Origin: Dyadobacter frigoris
GTDB lineage: Bacteria > Bacteroidota > Bacteroidia > Cytophagales > Spirosomataceae
Length of the DNA: 64,000 nt
Assembly (NCBI RefSeq): GCF_005280585.1
Contig: NZ_SZVO01000007.1
Location: 186,001 to 250,000, forward strand
Reading direction: 5' to 3'
The first letter of the stretch is position 1. The number at the start of each line of letters is the position of its first letter. The position numbers and the translations under genes were made by a program. Below are positions 17,583 to 26,722 of the stretch, in pieces. The notes under the pieces are model-generated. The model was not told the DNA's origin, searched no databases, and worked only from the letters and a program-made list of their open reading frames with translations.

Positions 17583-17813
17583 TAAGAATATGCGTTGAGC
17601 CGGTAAATTGGCAATTTAAACGAAGAAGTCTATAAGTAAAAGTACTAATGAAAGACAAGATTGTTCCATTATGATGAAAGGAAAACATATTAAATTTCAG
17701 ACTCAGTAACCGTTAGATAACAAAAGTGCTATTTTTATTGTCTCTTTGCCAGATTTGCTTGTGTTCCAGATAGAATCTTTATTTTTGCCATATTAACTAT
17801 ACGCCGCTTATTC

Positions 17814-18818
17814 ATGGATGTGTCCATTATTATTATCAATTACCGTACTCCGCAACTCATTATTAATTGTTTAAAATCCATATATCAACATACATCCGGC
17901 GTTACTTTTGAAATAATTGTAGTTGACAACGATCCCGAAAATGGGGGAAAAAATGTTGTGCTGGCACAATATCCTGAAATTAACTGGATTGATATGGAAT
18001 ACAATTCGGGATTTGGAAGAGCAAATAATGAGGGCATGAAAGCTTCAAAAGGCCGGTATTTCCTAATCCTAAATGCCGATACACTGGTAACGGATAATGT
18101 AATAGGCCGCTGTCTGGATAAAATGGAGCACCAAAAGGACATATCAGCAGCCGGCGCTTTGCAACAATATGCGGACGGCAGTCCAATGCCATTTTATAAA
18201 AGCTTTAATGAATTTCATAAAACGTTCTTCATCTTACCTCCAAGCAGAATCATTGACCGTATTTTAAATAAGCTATACCCCGAACCCGAATATAAAAATG
18301 ACGGTCAGTGCGACTGGCTTGTAGGTGCCTTTATTTTTGTGAGACGGGAGGCAGCTGAACTTTCAGGAAGATTTGATGAAGATTTTTTTATGTATGGTGA
18401 AGATGTGGAATGGTCGGGCAGGTTAGGAAAACAAGGTAGATTATGCTATTTCAACGATTGCACTTTCATACACCTGGAAAACGATAATCCATTCCGTAGA
18501 ACCAGCATTTCCTGGATCAACAGATTCAGTACTCAAATGCAGGTTTCCAACATGCTTTGGCTCCGAAAACAATATGGCACTGGCGCATATCTGTTGATGA
18601 TTCTGCATTATGTGTCCATGATACCGGTACTTTTCCTGTGGAAAATGCTTTTAAATATTAAACAGAAAAAAAATCCTTTCGGGCATTTAAAGACACAGAT
18701 TATTTTTACCCGTAAAACCATGGTTTTACTTCATTATTTCTGGCCGACTCTTTTTGCCAAAAAGTACTTATATAAAATAAAACCTTCCGAAAATATAGAT
18801 TTACTCACCATATCATGA
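17814..18818 (+). CDS. Glycosyltransferase family 2
   Basis: A 334-residue GT-A fold transferase. It opens DVSIIIINYRTPQLIINCLK, has a nucleotide-binding DND motif (VVDNDPENGG), the NADT metal motif, and FMYGEDVEWSGRLGKQG as in rhamnosyltransferase-like GT2 enzymes. A hydrophobic helix occurs near 262-282. The stop overlaps the start of the next gene by 4 bp (ATGA), so both are translationally coupled. Likely role: adding a sugar to an exopolysaccharide or O-antigen-like polymer on the cytoplasmic face. Confidence 0.93.
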   Translation: MDVSIIIINYRTPQLIINCLKSIYQHTSGVTFEIIVVDNDPENGGKNVVLAQYPEINWIDMEYNSGFGRANNEGMKASKGRYFLILNADTLVTDNVIGRCLDKMEHQKDISAAGALQQYADGSPMPFYKSFNEFHKTFFILPPSRIIDRILNKLYPEPEYKNDGQCDWLVGAFIFVRREAAELSGRFDEDFFMYGEDVEWSGRLGKQGRLCYFNDCTFIHLENDNPFRRTSISWINRFSTQMQVSNMLWLRKQYGTGAYLLMILHYVSMIPVLFLWKMLLNIKQKKNPFGHLKTQIIFTRKTMVLLHYFWPTLFAKKYLYKIKPSENIDLLTIS

Positions 18819-19948
18819 ATGTTAGCCAACGAAAAAAAATACTCTTTTTCACCCCGTACGCCACACGTACCGGTTCTGAAATGCTTATTTATTACATCCT
18901 TAAATATTTAGACCGAAGTAAATTTGAGGCAGGGCTGGTTTGTTTTGCAAAAGGAGAATTAATTAATGATTTGCCCTCAGACATTCCGGTTTTTATCGCT
19001 CCCGGAAGCTTTTCTTTTTCCCAGAAAATTGCTTTTCACATGGGTTTTCATCCCGTTCACAGGGCGATAAAGAAAATATCAAAGGATTTTCATGCCGATC
19101 TCTGGTACGTAAACACAGTCATGCTGACCGACGTTATCAAGATTGCAAAAGAATTACACATCCCGGTAATTTCTCATATCCATGAGCTTTCTGCCATGTA
19201 TTCGCAGGTAAGCAGCCCTGATTTTGAAACAGTAATAAAGGATTCCGATCTGCTTGTTGGCTGTTCAGATATTGTTTGTAAATGTCTTAAAGAATCCGGA
19301 GGTAAAAGTGTTAAGCGGCTATATCCTTTTGTTGATCTGGATGAAATTGCGCCGGATAAAGAAAAAGTCCGTAAAATAAGACAGGACTGGGGTGCGGGGC
19401 CCAATGATTTTGTCTGGATAATGTCGGGTACTTCCTCTGAGCGGAAAGGATTCGATTTGCTGCCGGATATTGCACTACAAATTCCCGAAAATGCCAGGGT
19501 ACATCTGGTTTGGGTAGGTAGTTTGAGCAAAGACGGTTTAGTATATTGGACTAAAAAACGCTGTGAGCAACTAAAAAACGTCAAAGTCCATTTGACTGGT
19601 CCTCAAAAAGAAGATTACTATTCTTACATGGAAGCTGCGGACGGATTTATGCTCACGTCCCGGCAGGAACCTTTCGGTATGGTTTTAGTTGAAGCTGCCT
19701 GGTTAGGAAAACCGATTGTTTCTTTCGCAAGCGGCGGTCCAACCGAATTTATTACGCCCGGACTTGGTACCATTGTGCCAAATCTGGACATTCCGTTATT
19801 TGCAGAAAGTATTTTGCAATGGAATAACAAAATATCGAGCTTTGACAAAGATTTCTCCCGTCAGAAAGCACTTGCTTACAGTGTTGAAAAAGGAGTGTCT
19901 CAGTGGCAGAATATAATTGAAGACTTCACGGCAGATAAGAATATTTAA
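18815..19948 (+). CDS. Glycosyltransferase family 4 (group 1)
   Basis: A 377-residue GT-B fold transferase. The N-terminal half has KILFFTPYATRTGSEMLI. The C-terminal half has IMSGTSSERKGFDLLPDIA and the retaining-enzyme motif SRQEPFGMVLVEAAWLGKPIV, with the two glutamates that hold the donor nucleotide sugar. It is coupled to the GT2 gene upstream (ATGA overlap) and followed after 21 bp by the large secreted glycosidase-like gene, so these probably form one operon. Confidence 0.93.
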   Translation: MNVSQRKKILFFTPYATRTGSEMLIYYILKYLDRSKFEAGLVCFAKGELINDLPSDIPVFIAPGSFSFSQKIAFHMGFHPVHRAIKKISKDFHADLWYVNTVMLTDVIKIAKELHIPVISHIHELSAMYSQVSSPDFETVIKDSDLLVGCSDIVCKCLKESGGKSVKRLYPFVDLDEIAPDKEKVRKIRQDWGAGPNDFVWIMSGTSSERKGFDLLPDIALQIPENARVHLVWVGSLSKDGLVYWTKKRCEQLKNVKVHLTGPQKEDYYSYMEAADGFMLTSRQEPFGMVLVEAAWLGKPIVSFASGGPTEFITPGLGTIVPNLDIPLFAESILQWNNKISSFDKDFSRQKALAYSVEKGVSQWQNIIEDFTADKNI

Positions 19949-19969
19949 GTTGGTAAATCTGAGAATGAT

Positions 19970-22873
19970 ATGAATGAATTTTTAGTTTCCTGGATTCCAC
20001 TCAGGAAAATTACTGTGGCGATCGGATTTATTACGTTTTTTATTCATTTCAATTCTTTTGGAAATGTTTTTCAGGAAAATACAGCCCGTGTAGAAGCTGT
20101 CGATCCTCAGCGGTATTTAGCTCTTCTTCTGCTGAATATCTCTGAAAATGAATCGCAGGGACCAGAATTGGATCTTATCAAAATGGCCCATCAATATGGT
20201 CTGAACACCGTTTACCTTACCGTTTCCTGGGACAAGGTTTATCTTAATTCACCAACGGATACACCCAAATGGGCGCGGTTTGATGACCAGGTCAAACTTG
20301 CCACAAGTCTTGGAATGAAAGTGGCGATTCGCATTCACCTGGGCAGGCATACGACACGCTACGAGAATTTCTGGAAAGCTCAAAACGGATCCATTGACAA
20401 TTTTGGCAAAATACTTAATTCCGGATATCACGATACCTCTTTTGGTTTTGACCAGCAGGATATCGTCAAAAAAGGAATTGATTTTGTAAAGGAAGTTACG
20501 CAACGCTATAAATATCTTCAGACACAAAAAAGCCTGCTTTTTATTGCCGTTACCAATACGCCAACGCAGGAATCAGGATACCCCGCCTGGAATCTGGTAG
20601 ACGACAAGGAGAAGCCTGCCGCTTTTGATTATTCTCCAACCATGATATCGGGTTTTCGTACATGGCTTAGCACGAATTACAAAAAAATTGACCGGTTGAA
20701 TTATCTCTGGGGCACATCGTTCAAATCATTTGATCAGGCTTATGCACCAACCGCCAATTGGGATCCTTTTTTTTCTTTTGGACAGCGCGCCGGTAAAGAC
20801 TGGTATTTGTACAGACACATTGTTCTGAAAAACTACATCAATCAAATGATCGATGCCGTAAAATCTGTTGATGCTACAATAAAGTATGTATCCGATTTTG
20901 GCTCCATTTACGATAATGCATCGGCTAGCAGAGGAACACTGGCCTATAAGGATCTGAGCAAAAGGGCGGATGGCATTAAATCAAATGATGAACCTGGCGC
21001 TGATCATCATTTTTCGATGGATGTCCTGAAAAGCGAAGCTCCTGCTGATTTCATTGTAGGAAACGAAGCTTTTTATAACTCGTCTCTGGGCTACAGCGCA
21101 ACTGCGACTCAGATCAATGAAAATTTTACTAACGGAGCTAATTTTATTTCCGTGCTTGTTTCTACAATACCGGACATGCAGCAACTGGAATCTTCTATGA
21201 GACAAGCCGGTACGCGCTGGCTTAACACACCCATTCAGCCTGTAACTTATATAGATTCAACCGGATATCGTTTGTCTTCAGCAGTAGAAAAGGGAGGATC
21301 GTGGAATGTGATTTACAATGACTGGTCAAAAAAGGCATATGCTAATCCTTCCAGTCCAAAACCGGTTTATATCAAACTGGTAGAAGATTTATTAAGCGAT
21401 GAATACTGGCTGGATGCATCCAATCATGCACCGTACGTATTCAGGCCGATCCCGATGCAGATCATTGCTGTTAATAAGGATTTTACTTTCAGACTGCCTA
21501 TTGATACATTTTCCGATGGTGATGGTACCATTGTAAGTACGCGGGTTAGTACATTACCAACGTGGCTCAAATTTAATTCCGGGCAATTAACAGGAAAACC
21601 AACCACTTTAGGGGATTTCAGAATACTGGTGCAGGGTGTCGATGACGAAGGTGCAACAGCAGACGCATATCTGACAATCCGTGTGGAAAGCAAGGAAAAC
21701 ACAAACAAACCACCCACGGTAAGCAGTAATTTTTCAAACTTAAAAGTCGCTGTTAATGAGCCCTTTACCTTCACTGTTCCAAAAACTGCGTTTGTTGATA
21801 GCGATGGAACCATATCAAAAGTAGAAGCCAGCGAATTGCCTTCCTGGCTAAAATTTTCGAATGGCATTCTTACAGGCAGGCCAACAAGTACAGGTGATAA
21901 CAGGATTTCATTTAAAGCGTATGATAATCAGGATGCTTTCGTAGAAATTTATTTCAACGTGCAGGTTGTGGAACCGCAGTTTTTGAATGATCTTCCATAC
22001 ATCACCGCTACATTTCCGGATAAGTATGCGCAGGTAAACCATCCATTCACATTCATTTTGCCCTCAGATATTTTTGCCGATAATGATGGCTATATATCAT
22101 CGATCACGGTGCAAAACAGACCTTCCTGGCTGGATTTTTCGCTCAATGTTTTTTCTGGTACGCCAACCGAAGAAGGAGAATACAGGTTGATTATCCGGGC
22201 TTATGACAATTCGGGAGGATCTGTGGAAACGGTTTTGGTAATAAAAGTTGAAATTCCGCGCATCCGTTTTGAGGTGGTCAGGGGAGGACGTGCCGTTGAC
22301 CAGACAATTATCCGTTCCCTGAGCGGCAATGATGTATTGGCTTACAACGATTTACCATCATTATTAAATATTTACGCATATGGAAATTTCGAGTATGATC
22401 AGGTCAATTTCAATTTGAACGGCCCCTACCGGAAAATATCCACAACATCCAAATTCCCATATGCGCTGTTTGAAGGAGAAACCGGATTTGCTCCTTATGT
22501 AGGCAGATATACGCTAACCGTTATCGCCTCCAACAAAGATTCTGCGGTCGTTACAAATTCTATTCAATTCAGTATTTCTTCCGGTGATTCTGTCAATATC
22601 ACCAAGGATATGACGGAATGGCAATTTTACCCAAATCCGGTTCAGGATATTTTTAATTTTAAACTACCCGACCATTCAGCACTTGGCCAGTTTCAATATT
22701 CCATCGTTTACAGTACCGGACAGCGTATGCCGGTTTCTACTGGTTTTATTACGATCCAGGATAATCTGGTCAATATGGATCTTACCCGAATGGGACTAAC
22801 TTCCGGCATCTATTATGTACGTGTGGAAACGGATGGAAAACTTGTCAAACAGTTCCGGGTTTTCAAAAAATAG
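19970..22873 (+). CDS. Secreted GH42-like (beta-galactosidase-like) protein with cadherin-like repeats and T9SS sorting domain
   Basis: A 967-residue exported protein. An N-terminal hydrophobic signal (about 12-32) is followed by a TIM-barrel-like region (about 45-480) with YGLNTVYLTVSWDKVY and WGTSFKSFDQAY, similar to family 42 glycosidases. Three dystroglycan-type cadherin-like/putative Ig repeats follow (about 486-577, 579-672, 673-760), each with a PSWLxF...GxPTxxG core. The type A T9SS sorting domain (about 880-967) starts EWQFYPNPVQD and ends in KQFRVFKK. The Asn-Glu acid/base motif expected of GH42 is not clear. It lies with glycosyltransferase genes, so it may process or bind the surface polymer. 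Confidence 0.8.
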   Translation: MNEFLVSWIPLRKITVAIGFITFFIHFNSFGNVFQENTARVEAVDPQRYLALLLLNISENESQGPELDLIKMAHQYGLNTVYLTVSWDKVYLNSPTDTPKWARFDDQVKLATSLGMKVAIRIHLGRHTTRYENFWKAQNGSIDNFGKILNSGYHDTSFGFDQQDIVKKGIDFVKEVTQRYKYLQTQKSLLFIAVTNTPTQESGYPAWNLVDDKEKPAAFDYSPTMISGFRTWLSTNYKKIDRLNYLWGTSFKSFDQAYAPTANWDPFFSFGQRAGKDWYLYRHIVLKNYINQMIDAVKSVDATIKYVSDFGSIYDNASASRGTLAYKDLSKRADGIKSNDEPGADHHFSMDVLKSEAPADFIVGNEAFYNSSLGYSATATQINENFTNGANFISVLVSTIPDMQQLESSMRQAGTRWLNTPIQPVTYIDSTGYRLSSAVEKGGSWNVIYNDWSKKAYANPSSPKPVYIKLVEDLLSDEYWLDASNHAPYVFRPIPMQIIAVNKDFTFRLPIDTFSDGDGTIVSTRVSTLPTWLKFNSGQLTGKPTTLGDFRILVQGVDDEGATADAYLTIRVESKENTNKPPTVSSNFSNLKVAVNEPFTFTVPKTAFVDSDGTISKVEASELPSWLKFSNGILTGRPTSTGDNRISFKAYDNQDAFVEIYFNVQVVEPQFLNDLPYITATFPDKYAQVNHPFTFILPSDIFADNDGYISSITVQNRPSWLDFSLNVFSGTPTEEGEYRLIIRAYDNSGGSVETVLVIKVEIPRIRFEVVRGGRAVDQTIIRSLSGNDVLAYNDLPSLLNIYAYGNFEYDQVNFNLNGPYRKISTTSKFPYALFEGETGFAPYVGRYTLTVIASNKDSAVVTNSIQFSISSGDSVNITKDMTEWQFYPNPVQDIFNFKLPDHSALGQFQYSIVYSTGQRMPVSTGFITIQDNLVNMDLTRMGLTSGIYYVRVETDGKLVKQFRVFKK

Positions 22874-22912
22874 ATCATTAAAATATCAAAAAATATCTCC
22901 GATTTTTCTTAT

Positions 22913-22930
22913 TAGTATGCTTGCATAATA
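22913..22930. promoter_or_regulatory. Predicted MarR operator 1 of fadE, overlapping -33
   Basis: TAGTATGC-TT-GCATAATA has one mismatch from the perfect palindrome and is the same sequence as the marR operator read on its own strand. The centre CTTG (22920-22923) lies 20 bp before TATATTTG (22944-22951), so the operator covers the -33 element. Confidence 0.75.
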
Positions 22931-22951
22931 TTAAGAAAGAGAATATATTTG
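22920..22951 (+). promoter_or_regulatory. fadE promoter
   Basis: CTTG (22920-22923), a 20-bp spacer, then TATATTTG (22944-22951) fit the Bacteroidota -33/-7 pattern, with one deviation in -33. The box lies between two operators. Confidence 0.65.
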
Positions 22952-22963
22952 TTAAAAAGTAAA

Positions 22964-22981
22964 TAGTATGCTTGCATACTA
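22964..22981. promoter_or_regulatory. Predicted MarR operator 2 of fadE, near transcription start
   Basis: A perfect TAGTATGC-TT-GCATACTA palindrome lies 51 bp (about five helical turns) downstream of operator 1. It begins about 12 bp after the -7 box, where bound protein would block initiation. Confidence 0.78.
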
Positions 22982-23025
22982 TAATTACCGGAGACTGGTA
23001 AATAATTTTAAAAATATCGATCATT

Positions 23026-24843
23026 ATGGCTGTTGCAGAAGATAAAAAAACGTCGATTAAGGGAGGTGAATTTTTGATTAAAGAAACACCCGCATCACAG
23101 ATTTTTATTCCGGAAGAGTTTAACGAAGAACAACAAATGATTGCCGATACCTGTCGCGATTTCTTGCGCACGGAAGTATGGCCTAGACTGAACGAAATTG
23201 ACCAGGCCAAAAGTCCGGAGCTGATGTCGTCATTAATGGATAAAGCAGGTGAACTTGGGTTAATGGGAACCGTTGTACCGGAAGAATATGGTGGATTTGG
23301 AATGAATTTTAATACTTCCATGCTGGTAGCAGAAGCGACCGGCGCAGGAAATTCATTTTCTGTTGCTCTTTCAGCACACACCGGAATCGGGACTTTACCG
23401 ATTGTATATTACGGAAACGAATCACAAAAAGCGCAATATCTTCCAAAACTAGCCTCGGGAGAGTGGAAAGCAGCCTATTGTTTAACAGAACCGGATTCCG
23501 GTTCTGACGCAAATTCAGGGAAAACAAAAGCAAAACTGAGCGAAGATGGTAAACATTATATCATCAACGGCCAGAAAATGTGGATAACCAACGGTGGCTT
23601 TGCGGATGTATTTATTGTTTTTGCCAAAGTTGTTGATGCAAGCGGACAAACAGATAAAAATTTATCTGCTTTCATTATAGAAAAAACCTTCGGCGGAATT
23701 ACCATGAATGAACCGGAGCATAAAATGGGAATTAAAGGTTCTGATACGCGTCAGATTTTCTTTAACGATTGTTTGGTTCCTGTTGAAAACATGATTTCCG
23801 AACAGGGAAATGGCTTTAAGATTGCTGTTAATATTCTAAATATAGGCCGGATAAAACTGGCTGCTGCTGCACTTGGCGGTTCAAAACAAGTGGCAAAACA
23901 AGTGATTAATTATGCTAATGAACGTAAACAATTTGGAACTTCGATTTCAAATTTCGGAGCGATAAAGCATAAATTGGCAGAAATGGCCATTCGCATGTTT
24001 ACGACAGAATCAGCTGCTTATCGTGTCGGCCAGAATATCGATGACCTGATCATTACGTTAAAAGAAAAGGGTTTAAACGACGCAGAAGCAAAATTAAAAG
24101 CACTGGAAGAACTGGCGATAGAATGTGCGATCATGAAAGTTCATGGCTCGGAAGTACTGGATTATGTGGTAGATGAAGGCGTTCAGGTTTATGGCGGAAT
24201 GGGTTATTCAGCCGATGCACCGATGGACCGTGCTTACCGCGATAGCCGTATCAACCGGATCTTTGAAGGAACAAATGAGATCAACAGGCTTCTGGTTGTT
24301 GATATGCTTTTGAAACGCGCTATGAAAGGTCAGCTTGACCTGATGGGACCAGCGATGGCGGTTGGAAAAGAAATTATGTCCATTCCGGATTTTGGTTTTG
24401 ATGAAGATGAAGCGCTTTTTGCCGCAGAAAAGAAAGTGATCAGAAATCTTAAAAAAGCAGTTTTGATGGTAGCAGGCTCTGCTGTTCAGAAATTCATGAC
24501 TAAACTTTCGGACGAACAGGAAATTATCATGAATCTTGCTGACATGATTATTGAGACATACGTAGCTGAATCTGTTTTGCTTCGTGTTGAAAAAAGAATT
24601 GATTTACTTGGAGCCGAGGCAAATGCGCTGCAAAAAGATATTGCTCAGGTTTATTTAAATGAGGCCGTAGAAAAAGTAAATAACGCAGGAAAATCTGCCA
24701 TCACCAGTTTTGCTGAAAGTGATGAATTGCGTGTAATGCTCATGGGTTTAAAACGTTTTACGAAAATCGAACCCTTGAACCTTAAAGACGCACGCCGCCG
24801 GATTGCAGATGCCCTGATTGCTAAAAATGACTATATTTTTTAA
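23026..24843 (+). CDS. fadE: Acyl-CoA dehydrogenase (long FadE-like form)
   Basis: A 605-residue FAD enzyme for the first step of beta-oxidation. The N-terminal helical domain begins FNEEQQMIADTCRDFL. The middle domain has CLTEPDSGSDANS and WITNGGFADVFIVFA. The C-terminal domain has NERKQFG, VQVYGGMGYSADAPMDRAYRDSR and EGTNEINRLLV. An extra helical C-terminal region of about 170 residues matches the long type seen in Bacillus FadE. Two operators and a promoter just upstream tie it to marR, fadA and fadN. Confidence 0.95.
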   Translation: MAVAEDKKTSIKGGEFLIKETPASQIFIPEEFNEEQQMIADTCRDFLRTEVWPRLNEIDQAKSPELMSSLMDKAGELGLMGTVVPEEYGGFGMNFNTSMLVAEATGAGNSFSVALSAHTGIGTLPIVYYGNESQKAQYLPKLASGEWKAAYCLTEPDSGSDANSGKTKAKLSEDGKHYIINGQKMWITNGGFADVFIVFAKVVDASGQTDKNLSAFIIEKTFGGITMNEPEHKMGIKGSDTRQIFFNDCLVPVENMISEQGNGFKIAVNILNIGRIKLAAAALGGSKQVAKQVINYANERKQFGTSISNFGAIKHKLAEMAIRMFTTESAAYRVGQNIDDLIITLKEKGLNDAEAKLKALEELAIECAIMKVHGSEVLDYVVDEGVQVYGGMGYSADAPMDRAYRDSRINRIFEGTNEINRLLVVDMLLKRAMKGQLDLMGPAMAVGKEIMSIPDFGFDEDEALFAAEKKVIRNLKKAVLMVAGSAVQKFMTKLSDEQEIIMNLADMIIETYVAESVLLRVEKRIDLLGAEANALQKDIAQVYLNEAVEKVNNAGKSAITSFAESDELRVMLMGLKRFTKIEPLNLKDARRRIADALIAKNDYIF

Positions 24844-25164
24844 AATAAGGCGGAAACCCCAAACATATTACTGAATTTATTAACCTAGCTAATTACTTAT
24901 TCAAAGCAGAAACCAGGTGAAAATCTGGAAAACTAAAAACCAAAGACGATCAATTGAAAGGCCGGAGCTAAGTTAGTTCCGGCCTTTTTATGTCAATTTT
25001 TTCAATATGTGGAGCCCGGTTGCTTAACAAGTGTTAACGAAGTAGTTTAACTCAGATTTTTTCATGAACTTTCAGACTGATTGCATGGTTTATTTTCATA
25101 ATGCATATCATCTTAAACTCTGATTACTTTGCATTCCTTAATTGAGACTGAAAAACCACCTTTC
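24844..25164. other. Intergenic region between fadE and bshC
   Basis: Apart from the fadE terminator (24957-24990) it holds an AT-rich stretch with GATTACTTTGC about 40 bp before the bshC start, a weak -7-like box. No gene is seen. Confidence 0.5.
24957..24990 (+). terminator. Rho-independent terminator after fadE
   Basis: AAAGGCCGGA (24957-24966) pairs with TCCGGCCTTT (24978-24987), extended by further pairing inside, and is followed by TT. Confidence 0.85.
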
Positions 25165-26715
25165 ATGACTGTTCATTCCGTTGATTTGCGTACTACGGGT
25201 CAGTTCCCTACGCTGCTTCTCGATTATCTGGATCAAAAACCTTCGCTTAAAGACTTTTACGGCACTTTCCCAACAGTTGAAAACGCGGCAGATATTATAA
25301 AACAAAGAGCAGATTTTGGCTTTGAAAAACGTCAGACGCTGGTTAAAGTTTTGGAAGAACAATATGCAGGACAACCCTATCTCCCGGATTTCTCAGTTCT
25401 TTTAGACGAAAAAACATTTACAGTTACAACAGGGCATCAGCTTAATATTTTTACCGGGCCGCTCTATATTATTTATAAAATTGTAACCATCATTAAGCTT
25501 GCACGGGAATTAAAGGAAACTTATCCTGAATATAACTTTGTGCCAGTTTACTGGATGGCCAGCGAAGACCACGATTTCGCTGAAATTGCTTCGTTTCATT
25601 TATACGGACAAACACATAAATGGGAAGGCGAGCATAAAGGCGCCGTTGGAAGACTTAATCCAAAAGAACTTCACAGTATCCTTAAATTACTGCCGGACAG
25701 ACCTTTGCTTTTCGCAAAAGCTTATCTGGAAAGTGAAACATTATCCGACGCAGTTCGATGTTATATGCACGAATTATTTGGAAAGGAAGGATTGATTTGT
25801 CTGGATGCAGATAACACAGACCTGAAACGTCATTTTCTTCCTGTTATTAAAGAAGAGCTTACAACTTCCACTTCCGCTGAAATTGTAACCAATACTACTG
25901 CAAAACTTTCTTCGCTAGGCTACCATACGCCGCTCAACGCACGCGAAATTAATTTATTCTATCTTGTTGATAATCTGAGAGAACGAATCGTTAAAGAAGA
26001 TAATCTTTACAGGGTTTTAAATACGGATCTGGTTTTTACGGAAGAAGAAATCATTGGACTTGCCGATGAATATCCGGAATATTTCAGTCCGAATGTGGTG
26101 CTTCGTCCGTTATATGAAGAAATTATTTTGCCAAATCTTGCCTACATCGGCGGTCCTTCGGAAGTGCCTTATTGGATGCAGTTGAAAGGCATTTTTGATC
26201 ATTACAAGGTAACTTTCCCTATGTTGATACCACGGAATTTTGCAATGTATATTACAGAACAGCAACGCAAAAAAGTTGAAAAGCTAGAAATCAGCTACGA
26301 AGATCTGTTTTTGGATGAAGTAACATTGAGAAAGAAATTCGTTGAAACACATTCAACAAATGTTTTGGATCTTGATGAAGAAAAAGAATCTTTCTACGCG
26401 CTTTTTGAAACAATACTGAACAAGGCAACGGCCATTGACAAATCCATGATCGGTGCTGTAAAAGCAGAAGAAACCCGGATCCGTCACTCTTTTGAACATC
26501 TGGAAAAACGCCTGAAAAAAGCGGAAGAAAGAAATCATGAAAGTGAAATTGACCAGCTTCTTGCTTTGAAATACAAGTTGTTTCCTGGAAAATCTTCTCA
26601 GGAACGCTATGATAATTTCCTGAATTTTTATCTTAACGATCCAACATTTATCTCGAAACTGCTGGTCGCTTTCAAACCACTGGATTTCCGATATAATGTA
26701 TTGATAGAAGAATAA
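25165..26715 (+). CDS. bshC: Bacillithiol biosynthesis cysteine-adding enzyme BshC
   Basis: A 516-residue cytoplasmic enzyme that adds cysteine to glucosaminyl-malate, the last step of bacillithiol synthesis. Family signatures are FTVTTGHQLNIFTGPLYIIY, PVYWMASEDHDFAEI and a C-terminal coiled coil (about 440-475) before YKLFPGKSSQERYDNF. The ATG at 25165 gives MTVHSVDL; an in-frame TTG 36 bp upstream is less likely. bshA and bshB are not in the window. The organism thus probably uses bacillithiol as its main low-molecular thiol. Confidence 0.95.
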   Translation: MTVHSVDLRTTGQFPTLLLDYLDQKPSLKDFYGTFPTVENAADIIKQRADFGFEKRQTLVKVLEEQYAGQPYLPDFSVLLDEKTFTVTTGHQLNIFTGPLYIIYKIVTIIKLARELKETYPEYNFVPVYWMASEDHDFAEIASFHLYGQTHKWEGEHKGAVGRLNPKELHSILKLLPDRPLLFAKAYLESETLSDAVRCYMHELFGKEGLICLDADNTDLKRHFLPVIKEELTTSTSAEIVTNTTAKLSSLGYHTPLNAREINLFYLVDNLRERIVKEDNLYRVLNTDLVFTEEEIIGLADEYPEYFSPNVVLRPLYEEIILPNLAYIGGPSEVPYWMQLKGIFDHYKVTFPMLIPRNFAMYITEQQRKKVEKLEISYEDLFLDEVTLRKKFVETHSTNVLDLDEEKESFYALFETILNKATAIDKSMIGAVKAEETRIRHSFEHLEKRLKKAEERNHESEIDQLLALKYKLFPGKSSQERYDNFLNFYLNDPTFISKLLVAFKPLDFRYNVLIEE

Positions 26716-26722
26716 TCCAAAG

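Noticed and set aside
21424..21867. Minus-strand open frame of 147 codons
   Set aside because: It lies opposite the cadherin-like repeats of the T9SS protein and only mirrors their composition.
22878..23381. Minus-strand open frame of 167 codons across the fadE promoter
   Set aside because: It covers the fadE promoter and 5' end, and the product is unlike any family I know.
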